A stretch of DNA of 64,000 bases from Denticeps clupeoides (Eukaryota; Chordata; Actinopteri; Clupeiformes; Denticipitidae): assembly GCF_900700375.1 (NCBI RefSeq), contig NW_021629815.1:1-64000 (forward strand), written 5' to 3'. A program made the position numbers and the translations under genes. The notes below the pieces were generated by a model. It searched no databases. It saw only the letters and a list, made by a program, of their open reading frames with translations, and had not been told where the DNA came from. Positions 33,194 through 45,799 of the stretch are shown piece by piece; position 1 is the stretch's first letter, and every line of letters begins with the position of its first letter.

Positions 33194-33593
33194 GCTTACG
33201 GACATGCCAGCTGAAGATTGCTCAATCTTGTCTGATCTCAGATGCTAAGAAGGCTTGGGACTGGTTAGTACTTGGATCGGAGACTACCTGGGAATACCAG
33301 GTGCTGTAAGCTTTAACTAAAGAAAAACTTTTAAAATGAAAGTATTTACATGGGTTTGTTAGCTTTTTTTTGCCTATTCTCCATCATAATTTGACAGTAA
33401 AGCGGGAGTTTTCACTCTTTGATATGTGTTCAAGCCCCTTTGGTTTAAAGTTCAAGATTTTTAAGCAGAGTTTGTGTACGGACAAACCAGCTGAAGACTG
33501 CCCAATCCTGTCTGATCTCAGAAGCTAAGAAGGCTTGGGCCTGGTTAGTACTTGGATGGGAGACTACGTGGGAATGCCAGGTGCTGTAAGCTT
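33194..33593 (+). rRNA. 5S rRNA-like block: 2 copies
   Basis: Starts 33194 (C) and 33474 (A 5' half, D 3' half). The spacer between them starts TAACTAAAGAAAAAC, a private form. Confidence 0.81.
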
Positions 33594-33820
33594 TAACTAT
33601 TGTAAAACTTTTAAAATGTAAGTATTTACATCATTTTGTTAACTTTTTTTTTAAAGTAAGTTAAGGGGTATTTTGATTCTTTGATATGTTTTCCCGCCTA
33701 TTTTCTTTTTTTTTTTTTTAAACTTCTCTTCAGGTTTCTTTGTCTGTGCGTGCTCTACAACGATCATTCACAGGCTTGGCTATGGAGTGGGGTGGAGCTG
33801 AATCGATTAGGTGGGGTTTT

Positions 33821-33977
33821 CCAGCCCTCGGCCTTAAGGTGCTACGGACCCTGATGTCAGTTTAATATCTGATACATCATATTAAGCGGATTTTTAGAAC
33901 AGGGAGTCGGCAATAGGGCCTGCTCCATCCGCTCCATTCATCGACCCAGTATTGCATTGCCTCTAGAAGGTGTGCAC
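33821..33977 (+). ncRNA. U2 snRNA-like copy 20
   Basis: Array consensus; its block is duplicated at 40616. Confidence 0.77.
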
Positions 33978-34124
33978 TTTATTTGTTGTATTAAAAATAA
34001 AAGCTTACCACTCCAACTTTTTGCCTTTTCTCCATGATAATTTGACAGTAAAGCGGGAGTTTTCACTCTTTGATATGTGTTCAAGCCCCTTTGGCTTAAA
34101 GTTCAAGATTTTCAAGCAGAGTTT

Positions 34125-35080
34125 GTGTACGGACAAACCAGCTGAAGACTGCCCAATCCTGTCTGATCTCAGAAGCTAAGAAGGCTTGGGCCTGGTTAGT
34201 ACTTGGATGGGAGACTACGAGGGAATGCCATGTGCTGTAAGCTTTAACTATTGAAAAACTTTTAAAATGAAAGTATTTACATGGCTTTGTTAGCTTTTTT
34301 TGCCTTTTCTCCATCATAATTTGACAGTAAAGCGGGAGTTTTCACTCTTTGATATGTGTTCAAGCCCGTTGGTTTAAAGTTCAAGATTTTCAAGCAGAGT
34401 TTGCTTACGGACATGCCAGCTGAAGATTGCTCAATCTTGTCTGATCTCAGATGCTAAGAAGGCTTGGGCCTGGTTTGTACTTGGATGGGAGACTACCTGG
34501 GAATACCAGGTGCTGTAAGCTTTAACTATTGAAAAACTTTTAAAATGAAAGTATTTACATGGCTTTGTTAGCTTTTTTTGCCTTTTCTCCATCATAATTT
34601 GACAGTAAAGCGGGAGTTTTCACTCTTTGATATGTGTTCAAGCCCCTTTGGTTTAAAGTTCAAGATTTTCAAGCAGAGTTTGTGTACAAACATGCCAGCT
34701 GAAGATTGCTCAATCTTGTCTGATCTCAGAAGCTAAGAAGGCTTGGGACTGGTTAGTACTTGGATCAGAGACTACCTGGTAATACCAGGTGCTGTAAGCT
34801 TTAAATATTGAAAAACTTTTAAAATGAAAGTATTTACATGGCTTTGTTAGCTTTTTTTGCCTATTCTCCATCATAATTTGACAGTAAAGCGGGAGTTTTC
34901 ACTCTTTGATATGTGTTCAAGCCCCTTTGGTTTAAAGTTCAAGATTTTCAAGCAGAGTTTGTGTATGGACAAACCAGCTGAAGAATGCCCAATCTTGTCT
35001 GATCTCAGAAGCTAAGAAGGCTTGGGCCTGGTTAGTACTTGGATCGGAGACTACATGGGAATGCCAGGTGCTGTAAGCTT
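34125..35080 (+). rRNA. 5S rRNA-like block: 4 copies
   Basis: Starts 34125 (A), 34403 (C), 34682 (hybrid, GTGTACAAACATGCC), 34961 (D). The rare hybrid recurs at 41477, 6795 bp away. Confidence 0.82.
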
Positions 35081-35309
35081 TAACTATTGTAAAACTTTTA
35101 AAATGTAAGTATTTACATCACTTTGTTAACTTTTTTTTTTAAAGTAAGTTAAGGGGTATTTTGATTCTTTGATATGTTTTCCCGCCTTTTTTCTTTTTTT
35201 TTTTTTTTAAACTTCTCTTCAGGTTTCTTTGTATGTGCGTGCTCTACAACGATCATTCACAGGCTTGGCTATGGAGTGGGGTGGAGCTGAATCAATTAGG
35301 TGGGGTTTT

Positions 35310-35466
35310 CCAGCCCTCGGCCTTAAGGTGCTACGGAACCTGATGTCAGTTTAATATCTGATACATCATATTAAGCGGATTTTTAGAACAGGGAGTCGGC
35401 AACAGGGCCTGCTCCATCCGCTCCATTCATCGACCCAGTATTGCATTGCCTCTAGAAGGTGTGCAC
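35310..35466 (+). ncRNA. U2 snRNA-like copy 21
   Basis: Private changes CTACGGAACC and GGCAACAGGG. Confidence 0.76.
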
Positions 35467-35613
35467 TTTATTTGTTGTATTACAAATAAAAGCTTACCAC
35501 TCCAACTTTTTGCCTTTTCTCCATGATAATTTGACAGTAAAGCGGGAGTTTTCACTCTTTCATATGTGTTCAAGCCCCTTTGGCTTAAAGGTCAAGATTT
35601 TCAAGCAGAGTTT

Positions 35614-37128
35614 GTGTACGGACAAACCAGCTGAAGACTGCCCAATCCTGTCTGATCTCAGAAGCTAAGAAGGCTTGGGCCTGGTTAGTACTTGGATGGG
35701 AGACTACGAGGGAATGCCATGTGCTGTAAGCTTTAACTATTGAAAAACTTTTAAAATGAAAGTATTTACATGGCTTTGTTAGCTTTTTTTGCCTTTTCTC
35801 CATCATAATTTGAAAGTAAAGCGGGAGTTTTCACTCTTTGATATGTGTTCAAGCCCCTTTGGCTTAAAGTTCAAGATTTTCAAGCAGAGTTTGTGTACGG
35901 ACAAACCAGCTGAAGAATGCCCAATCTTGTCTGACCTCAGAATTTAAGAAGGCTTGGGCCTGGTTAGTACTTGGATGGGAGACAACCTGGGAATACCACG
36001 TGCTTTAATCTTTAACTATTGAAAAACTTTTAAAATGAAAGTATTTACATGGCTTTGTTAGCTTTTTTTGCCTTTTCTCCATGATAATTTGACAGTAAAG
36101 CGGGAGTTTTCACTCTTTGATATGTGTTCAAGCCCGTTGGTTTAAAGTTCAAGATTTTCAAGCAGAGTTTGCTTACGGACATGCCAGCTGAAGATTGCTC
36201 AATCTTGTCTGATCTCAGATGCTAAGAAGGCTTGGGCCTGGTTAGTACTTGGATGGGAGACTACCTGGGAATACCAGGTGCTGTAAGCTTTAACTATTGA
36301 AAAACTTTTAAAATGAAAGTATTTACATGGCTTTGTTAGCTTTTTTTGCCTTTTCTCCATCATAATTTGACAGTAAAGCGGGAGTTTTCACTCTTTGATA
36401 TGTGTTCAAGCCCCTTTGGTTTAAAGTTCAAGATTTTCAAGCAGAGTTTGTGTACGGACATGCCAGCTGAAGATTGCCCAATCTTGTCTGATCTCAGAAG
36501 CTAAGAAGGCTTGGGCCTGGTTAGTACTTGGATGGGAGACTACGTGGGAATGCCATGTGCTGTAAGCTTTAAATATTGAAAAACCTTTAAAATGAAAGTA
36601 TTTACATGGCTTTGTTAGCTTTTTTTGCCTTTTCTCCATCATAATTTGACAGTTAAGCGGGAGTTTTCACTCTTCGATATGTGTTCAAGCCCCTTTGGTT
36701 TTAAAGTTCAAGATTTTCAAGCAGAGTTTGCTTACGGACATGCCAGCTGAAGATTGCTCAATCTTGTCTGATCTCAGAAGCTAAGAAGGCTTGGGACTGG
36801 TTAGTACTTGGATCGGAGACTACCTGGGAATACCAGGTGCTGTAAGCTTTAACTATTGAAAAACTTTTAAAATGAAAGTATTTACATGGGTTTGTTAGCT
36901 TTTTTTGCCTATTCTCCATCATAATTTGACAGTAAAGCGGGAGTTTTCACTCTTTGATATGTGTTCAAGCCCCTTTGGTTTAAAGTTCAAGATTTTCAAG
37001 CAGAGTTTGTGTATGGACAAACCAGCTGAAGAATGCCCAATCTTGTCTGATCTCAGAAGCTAAGAAGGCTTGGGCCTGGTTAGTACTTGGATGGGAGACT
37101 ACGTGGGAATGCCAGGTGCTGTAAGCTT
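35614..37128 (+). rRNA. 5S rRNA-like block: 6 copies
   Basis: Starts 35614 (A), 35893 (A, with CTGACCTCAGAATTTAAG altering the A-box region), 36171 (C), 36450 (B), 36730 (C), 37009 (D). From 36171 on it parallels 31705-32662. Confidence 0.82.
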
Positions 37129-37356
37129 TAACTATTGTAAAACTTTTAAAATGTAAGTATTTACATCACTTTGTTAACTTTTTTTTTAAAGTAAGTTGAG
37201 GGGTATTTTCATTCTTTGATATGTTTTCCTGCCTTTTTTCTTTCTTTTTTTTTTTAAACTTCTCTTCAGGTTTCTTTGTCTGTGCGTGCTCTACAACGAC
37301 CATTCACAGGCTTGGCTATGGAGTGGGGTGGAGCTGAATCGATTAGGTGGGGTTTT

Positions 37357-37513
37357 CCAGCCCTCGGCCTTAAGGTGCTACGCACCCTGATGTCAGTTTA
37401 TTATCTGATACATCATATTAAGCGGATTTTTAGAACAGGGAGTCGGCAATAGGGCCTGCTCCATCCGCTCCATTCATCGACCCAGTATTGCATTGCCTCT
37501 AGAAGGTGTGCAC
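37357..37513 (+). ncRNA. U2 snRNA-like copy 22
   Basis: CTACGCACCC and AGTTTATTATCTGATAC. The second change hits the core and is seen elsewhere only in copy 32. Confidence 0.76.
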
Positions 37514-37659
37514 TTTATTTGTTGTATTACAAATAAAAGCTTACCACTCCAACTTTTTGCCTTTTCTCCATGATAATTTGACAGTAAAGCGGGAGTTTTC
37601 ACTCTTTGATATGTGTTCAAGCCCGTTGGTTTAAAGTTCAAGATTTTCAAGCAGAGTTT

Positions 37660-38617
37660 GCTTACGGACATGCCAGCTGAAGATTGCTTAATCTTGTCTG
37701 ATCTCAGATGCTAAGAAGGCTTGGGCCTGGTTTGTACTTGGATGGGAGACTACCTGGGAATACCAGGTGCTATAAGCTTTAACTATTGAAAAACTTTTAA
37801 AATGAAAGTATTTACATGGCTTTGTTAGCTTTTTTTGCCTTTTCTCCATCATAATTTGACAGTAAAACGAGAGTTTTCACTCTTTGATATGTGTTCAAGC
37901 CCCTTTGGTTTAAAGTTCAAGATTTTCAGGCAGAGTTTGTATACGGACATGCCAGCTGAAGATTGCCCAATCTTGTCTGATCTCAGAGGCTAAGAAGGCT
38001 TGGGCCTGATTAGTACTTGGATGGGAGACTACGTGGGAATGCCATGTGCTGTAAGCTTTAAATATTGAAAAACTTTTAAAATGAAAGTATTTACATGGCT
38101 TTGTTAGCTTTTTTTGCCTTTTCTCCATCATAATTTGACAGTAAAGCGGGAGTTTTCACTCTTTGATATGTGTTCAAGCCCCTTTGGTTTAAAGTTCAAG
38201 ATTTTCAAGCAGAGTTTGCTTACGGACATGCCAGCTGAAGATTGCTCAATCTTGTCTGATCTCAGAAGCTAAGAAGGCTTGGGACTGGTTAGTACTTGGA
38301 TCGGAGACTACCTGGGAATACCAGGTGCTGTAAGCTTTAACTACAGAAAAACTTTTAAAATGAAAGTATTTACATGGGTTTGTTAGCTTTTTTTTGCCTA
38401 TTCTCCATCATAATTTGACAGTAAAGCGGGAGTTTTCACTCTTTGATATGTGTTCAAGCCCCTTTGGTTTAAAGTTCAAGATTTTCAAGCAGAGTTTGTG
38501 TACGGACAAACCAGCTGAAGACTGCCCAATCTTGTCTGATCTCAGAAGCTAAGAAGGCTTGGGCCTGGTTAGTACTTGGATGGGAGACTACATGGGAATG
38601 CCAGGTGCTGTAAGCTT
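37660..38617 (+). rRNA. 5S rRNA-like block: 4 copies
   Basis: Starts 37660 (C, ending GGTGCTATAAGC), 37939 (B, GTATACGG), 38218 (C), 38498 (A 5' half, D 3' half). TTTTCAGGCAG precedes the B copy. Confidence 0.81.
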
Positions 38618-38846
38618 TAACTATTGTAAAACTTTTAAAATGTAAGTATTTACATCACTTTGTTAACTTTTTTTTTAAAGTAAGTTAAGGGGTATTTTGA
38701 TTCTTTGATATGTTTTCCCGCCTTTTTTCTTTTTTTTTTTTTTTTAAACTTCTCTTCAGGTTTCTTTGTATGTGCGTGCTCTACAACGATCATTCACAGG
38801 CTTGGCTATGGAGTGGGGTGGAGCTGAATCAATTAGGTGGGGTTTT

Positions 38847-39003
38847 CCAGCCCTCGGCCTTAAGGTGCTACGGACCCTGATGTCAGTTTAATATCTGATA
38901 CATCATATTAAGCGGATTTTTAGAACAGGGAGTCGGCAATAGGGCCTGCTCCATCCGCTCCATTCATCGACCCAGTATTGCATTGCCTCTAGAAGGTGTG
39001 CAC
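38847..39003 (+). ncRNA. U2 snRNA-like copy 23
   Basis: Consensus body; upstream block with TTTGTATGTGCG and AATCAATTAGG, shared with copies 21 and 25. Confidence 0.77.
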
Positions 39004-39150
39004 TTTATTTGTTGTATTACAAATAAAAGCTTACCACTCCAACTTTTTGCCTTTTCTCCATGATAATTTGACAGTAAAGCGGGAGTTTTCACTCTTTGAT
39101 ATGTGTTCAAGCCCCTTTGGCTTAAAGTTCAAGATTTTCAAGCAGAGTTT

Positions 39151-40388
39151 GTGTACGGACAAACCAGCTGAAGACTGCCCAATCCTGTCTGATCTCAGAA
39201 GCTAAGAAGGCTTGGGCCTGGTTAGTACTTGGATGGGAGACTACGAGGGAATGCCATGTGCTGTAAGCTTTAACAATTGAAAAACTTTTAAAATGAAAGT
39301 ATTTACATGGCTTTGTTAGCTTTTTTTTGCCTTTTCTCCATCATAATTTGAAAGTAAAGCGGGAGTTTTCACTCTTTGATATGTGTTCAAGCCCCTTTGG
39401 CTTAAAGTTCAAGATTTTCAAGCAGAGTTTGTGTACGGACAAACCAGCTGAAGAATGCCCAATCTTGTCTGACCTCAGAAGCTAAGAAGGCTTGGGCCTG
39501 GTTAGTACTTGGATGGGAGACAACCTGGGAATACCAGGTGCTGTAAGCTTTAACTATTGAAAAACTTTTAAAATGAAAGTATTTACATGGCTTTGTTAGC
39601 TTTTTTTGCCTTTTCTCCATCATAATTTGACAGTAAAGCGGGAGTTTTCACTCTTTGATATGTGTTCAAGCCCCTTTGGTTTAAAGTTCAAGATTTTCAA
39701 GCAGAGTTTGTGTACGGACATGCCAGCTGAAGATTGCCCAATCTTGTCTGATCTCAGAAGCTAAGAAGGCTTGGGCCTGGTTAGTACTTGGATGGGAGAC
39801 TACGTGGGAATGCCATGTGCTGTAAGCTTTAAATATTGAAAAACCTTTAAAATGAAAGTATTTACATGGCTTTGTTAGCTTTTTTTGCCTTTTCTCCATC
39901 ATAATTTGACAGTTAAGCGGGAGTTTTCACTCTTCGATATGTGTTCAAGCCCCTTTGGTTTTAAAGTTTAAGATTTTCAAGCAGAGTTTGCTTACGGACA
40001 TGCCAGCTGAAGATTGCTCAATCTTGTCTGATCTCAGAAGCTAAGAAGGCTTGGGACTGGTTAGTACTTGGATCGGAGACTACCTGGGAATACCAGGTGC
40101 TGTAAGCTTTAACTATTGAAAAACTTTTAAAATGAAAGTATTTACATGGGTTTGTTAGCTTTTTTTGCCTATTCTCCATCATAATTTGACAGTAAAGCGG
40201 GAGTTTTCACTCTTTGATATGTGTTCAAGCCCCTTTGGTTTAAAGTTCAAGATTTTCAAGCAGAGTTTGTGTATGGACAAACCAGCTGAAGAATGCCCAA
40301 CCTTGTCTGATCTCAGAAGCTAAGAAGGCTTGGGCCTGGTTAGTACTTGGATGGGAGACTACGTGGGAATGCCAGGTGCTGTAAGCTT
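39151..40388 (+). rRNA. 5S rRNA-like block: 5 copies
   Basis: Starts 39151 (A), 39431 (A, CTGACCTCAG), 39710 (B), 39990 (C), 40269 (D, CCAACCTTGTC). Confidence 0.82.
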
Positions 40389-40615
40389 TAACTATTGTAA
40401 AACTTTTAAAATGTAAGTATTTACATCACTTTGTTAACTTTTTTTTTAAAGTAAGTTGAGGGGTATTTTCATTCTTTGATATGTTTTCCTGCCTTTTTTC
40501 TTTCTTTTTTTTTTAAACTTCTCTTCAGGTTTCTTTGTCTGTGCGTGCTCTACAACGATCATTCACAGGCTTGGCTATGGAGTGGGGTGGAGCTGAATCG
40601 ATTAGGTGGGGTTTT

Positions 40616-40772
40616 CCAGCCCTCGGCCTTAAGGTGCTACGGACCCTGATGTCAGTTTAATATCTGATACATCATATTAAGCGGATTTTTAGAACAGGGA
40701 GTCGGCAATAGGGCATGCTCCATCCGCTCCATTCATCGACCCAGTATTGCATTGCCTCTAGAAGGTGTGCAC
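40616..40772 (+). ncRNA. U2 snRNA-like copy 24
   Basis: GGGCATGCTCC variant, otherwise consensus. Confidence 0.77.
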
Positions 40773-42255
40773 TTTATTTGTTGTATTACAAATAAAAGCT
40801 TACCACTCCAACTTTTTGCCTTTTCTCCATGATAATTTGACAGTAAAGCGGGAGTTTTCACTCTTTGATATGTGTTCAAGCCCCTTTGGCTTAAAGTTCA
40901 AGATTTTCAAGCAGAGTTTGTGTACGGACAAACCAGCTGAAGACTGCCCAATCCTGTCTGATCTCAGAAGCTAAGAAGGCTTGGGCCTGGTTAGTACTTG
41001 GATGGGAGACTACGAGGGAATGCCATGTGCTGTAAGCTTTAACTATTGAAAAACTTTTAAAATGAAAGTATTTACATGGCTTTGTTAGCTTTTTTTGCCT
41101 TTTCTCCATCATAATTTGACAGTAAAGCGGGAGTTTTCACTCTTTGATATGTGTTCAAGCCCGTTGGTTTAAAGTTCAAGATTTTCAAGCAGAGTTTGCT
41201 TACGGACATGCCAGCTGAAGATTGCTCAATCTTGTCTGATCTCAGATGCTAAGAAGGCTTGGGCCTGGTTTGTACTTGGATGGGAGACTACCTGGGAATA
41301 CCAGGTGCTGTAAGCTTTAACTATTGAAAAACTTTTAAAATGAAAGTATTTACATGGCTTTGTTAGCTTTTTTTGCCTTTTCTCCATCATAATTTGACAG
41401 TAAAGCGGGAGTTTTCACTCTTTGATATGTGTTCAAGCCCCTTTGGTTTAAAGTTCAAGATTTTCAAGCAGAGTTTGTGTACAAACATGCCAGCTGAAGA
41501 TTGCTCAATCTTGTCTGATCTCAGAAGCTAAGAAGGCTTGGGACTGGTTAGTACTTGGATCGGAGACTACCTGGTAATACCAGGTGCTGTAAGCTTTAAA
41601 TATTGAAAAACTTTTAAAATGAAAGTATTTACATGGCTTTGTTAGCTTTTTTTGCCTATTCTCCATCATAATTTGACAGTAAAGCGGGAGTTTTCACTCT
41701 TTGATATGTGTTCAAGCCCCTTTGGTTTAAAGTTCAAGATTTTCAAGCAGAGTTTGTGTATGGACAAACCAGCTGAAGAATGCCCAATCTTGTCTGATCT
41801 CAGAAGCTAAGAAGGCTTGGGCCTGGTTAGTACTTGGATGGGAGACTACATGGGAATGCCAGGTGCTGTAAGCTTTAACTATTGTAAAACTTTTAAAATG
41901 TAAGTATTTACATCACTTTGTTAACTTTTTTTTTTAAAGTAAGTTAAGGGGTATTTTGATTCTTTGATATGTTTTCCCGCCTTTTTTCTTTTTTTTTTTT
42001 TTTTAAACTTCTCTTCAGGTTTCTTTGTATGTGCGTGCTCTACAACGATCATTCACAGGCTTGGCTATGGAGTGGGGTGGAGCTGAATCAATTAGGTGGG
42101 GTTTTCCAGCCCTCGGCCTTAAGGTTCTACGCACCCTGATGTCAGTTTAATATCTGATACATCATATTAAGCGGATTTTTAGAACAGGGAGTCGGCAATA
42201 GGGCCTGCTCCATCCGCTCCATTCATCGACCCAGTATTGCATTGCCTCTAGAAGG
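40765..42255 (+). repeat. Segmental duplicate of 33970-35459
   Basis: Offset 6795-6796 bp throughout. The rare hybrid GTGTACAAACATGCC copy, the CTGGTAATACC end and CCTGGTTTGTACTTGG are shared. Confidence 0.78.
40920..41875 (+). rRNA. 5S rRNA-like block: 4 copies
   Basis: Starts 40920 (A), 41198 (C), 41477 (hybrid), 41756 (D). Confidence 0.82.
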
Positions 42256-42262
42256 TGTGCAC
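42106..42262 (+). ncRNA. U2 snRNA-like copy 25
   Basis: Private AAGGTTCTACGCACCC in the 5' part. Confidence 0.77.
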
Positions 42263-42409
42263 TTTATTTGTTGTATTACAAATAAAAGCTTACCACTCCA
42301 ACTTTTTGCCTTTTCTCCATGATAATTTGACAGTAAAGCGGGAGTTTTCACTCTTTGATATGTGTTCAAGCCCCTTTGGCTTAAAGTTCAAGATTTTCAA
42401 GCAGAGTTT

Positions 42410-42807
42410 GTGTATGGACAAACCAGCTGAAGAATGCCCAATCTTGTCTGATCTCAGAAGCTAAGAAGGCTTGGGCCTGGTTAGTACTTGGATGGGAGAC
42501 AACCTGGGAATACCAGGTGCTGTAAGCTTTAACTAATGAAAAACTTTTAAAATGAAAGTATTTACATGGCTTTGTTAGCTTTTTTTGCCTTTTCTCCATC
42601 ATAATTTGACAGTAAAGCGGAAGTTTTCACTCTTTGATATGTGTTCAAGCCCGTTGGTTTAAAGTTCAAGATTTTCAAGCAGAGTTTGTGTATGGACAAA
42701 CCAGCTGAAGAATGCCCAATCTTGTCTGATCTCAGAAGCTAAGAAGGCTTGGGCCTGGTTAGTACTTGGATGGGAGACTACGTGGGAATGCCAGGTGCTG
42801 TAAGCTT
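42410..42807 (+). rRNA. 5S rRNA-like block: 2 copies
   Basis: Starts 42410 (D 5' end, A-like ACAACCTGGG) and 42688 (D, preceded by a C-type CCCGTTGG spacer). Confidence 0.81.
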
Positions 42808-43029
42808 TAACTATTGTTAAACTTTTAAAATGTAAGTATTTACATCACTTTGTTAACTTTTTTTTTTAAAGTAAGTTAAGGGGTATTTTCATTCTTTGAT
42901 ATGTTTTCCCGTCTTTTTTTTTTTTTTTAAACTTCTCTTCAGGTTTCGTTGTCTGTGCGTGCTCTACAACGATCATTCACAGTCTTGGCTATTGAGTGGG
43001 GTGGAGCTGAATCGATTAGGTGGGGTTTT

Positions 43030-43186
43030 CCAGCCCTCGGCCTTAAGGTGCTACGGACCCTGATGTCAGTTTAATATCTGATACATCATATTAAGCGGAT
43101 TTTTAGAACAGGGAGTCGGCAATAGGGCCTGCTCCATCCGCTCCATTCATCGACCCAGTATTGCATTGCCTCTAGAAGGTGTGCAC
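43030..43186 (+). ncRNA. U2 snRNA-like copy 26
   Basis: Consensus body. The LTR element begins 92 bp after it, inside the following spacer. Confidence 0.77.
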
Positions 43187-43277
43187 TTTATTTGTTGTAT
43201 TAAAAATAAAAGCTTACCACTCCAACTTTTTGCCTTTTCTCCATGATAATTTGACAGTAAAGCGGGAGTTTTCACTC

Positions 43278-43588
43278 TGTCAGGATTGCCTGCAGTTGGG
43301 CTCCACACCGGAATCCAATCCTGACGCCCCATAAATGCCGGAAGTTTCAGCCTGTTCGGGGTCGCTGGCATTTTCGTGAACTTCAGTTGGTAACACTGCT
43401 TATAATTTGAGTTCTGGCAATCGCCACACGCCTACGGGTTAGTTTTAGTTCTTGATTTATGTTAAACTGTTTTCGGCCACCGCGCCATTGTTTCTTTGTA
43501 TTTATTTGTTTATGAATAATAATAAAACCCCCTTCCCAGTATGTCAGACCTCTGCGCTTCCTTCCCCCGTAAGTCCGTAGTCGTGACA
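43278..43588 (+). repeat. Putative single (5') LTR, 311 bp
   Basis: Starts TGTCAGGATTGCC and ends GTCGTGACA, giving the short inverted ends TGTCA/TGACA. CATAAATG could serve as a TATA element and AATAATAATAAAA as a poly(A) signal. Confidence 0.6.
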
Positions 43589-45794
43589 GAATGCCAGCGA
43601 CCCACCCAAAAGCGCAGAGGTGGAAAGCAGAGGAGAAGAAACGCCGCCAAGGACGCAGCCCGGCGCGGCGAACGCGGACGCCAGGGGAGAGACGCGCCGC
43701 CCGTTCTGGTGGAGCGTTTTCTCCCCGAGAAGCCGTGGTACGCGTCGCCGCGTGATGACGTCACCCCCGGGAAACTCCGCGAAACCCGGAAGCGACAACG
43801 TCAGCGGGTGAGTGGGCGGAGCGAGGACGATGGCGTCGGCAGCAGCGAGGAAGTGACGTGGGCAGCGAGCGCAGAAGATGCGACCCCCACGATCTTCGCC
43901 ATGTCGAGCCAAGAACTCTGCGCTCTGCTGGCCAGGCTCCCCGTGGACTGGGACGACACGGACGACGACGAGAGCACGGGAGACGAGAGTTGGGCTCCGC
44001 CCATCGCGCCAGTCTGCGATCGTCGCAAGGTCCGTGGGGACCCACGTCACTTCCAGGGGGGTGAGAAGCGGCAACAACAACGGCGGCGTTCCTCCAGCGA
44101 GGAGGTGGGCAGCCTCCAGCCCGAATGGCCAGAGTACTGCCCATGGGAGCTTATCGCGCCATGGGTCCAGGATGTCCGCAGGGTGGACGACCCTTGGAGT
44201 CACCGGTGGGAGGACACGGATGACGAAAGCGATGATGACGTGGATTTTCGGTGGGCGGTCGGTGCCGGGATGGCTCCGCCCAGCGTGCGCGTCCGAGATC
44301 ATCGCGGCGTCCGTGATGACCCATGTGACTTCCGGGGGTACGAGGTTGACACGGACGACGACCAGGATGACGCCGTTTGGGCAGTCGGTGCCGGGATGGC
44401 TCCGCCCATTGCGCCCATCCAGGATCGTCACGAGGTCCGTGGAAACCCACGTCCCTCCCAGCAGTGTGAGGAAAGCTGGTGGAAGAGGGCGACGGGAGGT
44501 CGCCAGCCAGCAACTGCGCTGCCGGGACTGCCTCGCAGGGAATCCTCCATTCCTGCTCCAGTCGCCGACCCGCCTTCCCTCTGCCCGGACGTTCCCCAGC
44601 GAAATGGCAGCGCAGCACCAGCGTCCACACCTGCTGGAGAAGACGTCCACCCCCCTCCACACCACACACCTACCACCATCTCCAGCGACGTGCCCAGCCC
44701 CGTGTGGGACAGCCCAAATGTCCCGGGACCCTTCAGTGGGGCAGCAGACACAGATGAGATCACTACCATCCTCACGTGTCTGACTGGATCAGCATGGGGC
44801 TGGAGCACAACCCTCTGGCAGCAGGGAGAGACAGACAGGAGTTTTCGGGACTTCCAACAGAGACTGAGGGCGGAGTTTGATCGGCCTGAGCCAGGGATCG
44901 AACTCTGCCCCTCCACCACATCCAGTGCCAGTCAGGATCCGGGGCAAGAAGACCCAGCACGGGTGGGCGACGAGAAGGTCGCTCCTCCCGAGATCCTGGC
45001 TGTGCCCCCGGAGGAGGTCCCGGAGAGCCCAGAGAGGGAGCCAGACGACCCTCTCTTCTGTCTGTCTCTGTCTGTGTGTGTGTGCGTGGTTTATGTGTCC
45101 GTATGTCGCCCCCACTTCCCCTCTTTGTGTCCACCAGATGGCGACCCAGCCGTGGAGCCGAACCCCAGGGAGGAGGTTCCTGACCCGAATGTGCTGGTCC
45201 AAGGTGAGGTGGACAAGCCCCAAGGTACCCCTAAGTCCAGCCGGGGGGGGTGCTCCCCCAAAGAATTTTTTGGGGGGGTGCAGTTCGGGTTGGGGACTCC
45301 TCCTGAGGGGAGGGGAGGTGGGGAAGCGATGGTGCTGGGTCCTCCGGTAGCCAGTGAGGAGGGCGGGCCAGGCATGGGCCTGCGTCTGCCTCCAGAGGGG
45401 TGGAGCGCCATAGAGCCCCCGGGTAGGCATGAGGACCCAGCTGGGACAGACAGGAAGAGGGCCTGCTTGTCCCAACGGACGCAGAAGGGGCTAGCCGGAT
45501 GGTCTGGCAATGCCCCCCCCTTGGCACCAGGGCCGTGCAGCGAGAGGGGCTGCATAGTCCCAGAAGGCACCAGCCTGGGGTGCCTGGAACAGTCGCCGGA
45601 GGCTCTGGGACAATCTCCCTGCGCGGTGCAGGGGGGTGACACAAGACGTGTCAGAGGGGACATGTGGAGACAGGGCCCACACGTACCCAGATGGATCGGC
45701 CCTGATTATTGTGTGCAGGTACGGGAGTCCGGGGCCGCCATGCGGGACCACGCCGGGGAGCCAGGCCGAGGGTCCGGGGCCGCCATACGGCCAT
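43278..45794 (+). mobile_element. Incomplete LTR retrotransposon fragment (Ty3-like, tentative)
   Basis: The array breaks at TTTTCACTCT and resumes at TATTGAAAAAC, a different phase of the 279-bp monomer (about 182 bp missing, modulo one monomer). The left end is an LTR-like unit; no matching right LTR and no target duplication are present, so the 3' side was lost, possibly by unequal exchange or imprecise insertion. The interior is strongly GC-rich against an AT-rich array. Family assignment rests on a weak Gag-capsid-like segment. Broken and incomplete. Confidence 0.65.
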
Positions 45795-45799
45795 ATTGA
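43541..45799 (+). pseudogene. Gag-like open frame of the LTR fragment
   Basis: About 750 codons open. It has a basic N-terminus (RRGGKQRRRNAAK) and then three imperfect repeats of an acidic stretch plus a WAxxAPPIAP...DRxxVRGDPR motif (about residues 145-180, 230-275 and 280-320). A segment near residue 420 (LTGSAWGWSTTLWQQG, then FRDFQQRLRAEFD) resembles Ty3-type Gag capsid. No zinc knuckle, protease or polymerase is seen. A GT/CT microsatellite lies at about 45058-45085. The frame starts within the LTR and finishes in array sequence, so the ends are not natural. Confidence 0.5.

Noticed and set aside
43544-44665. 373-codon minus-strand open frame in the LTR fragment
   Set aside because: GC-rich DNA leaves several frames open; no domain recognised, whereas the plus frame has repeats and a capsid-like part.
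45058-45085. GT/CT microsatellite as a regulatory element
   Set aside because: Ordinary simple repeat; nothing around it supports a regulatory role.
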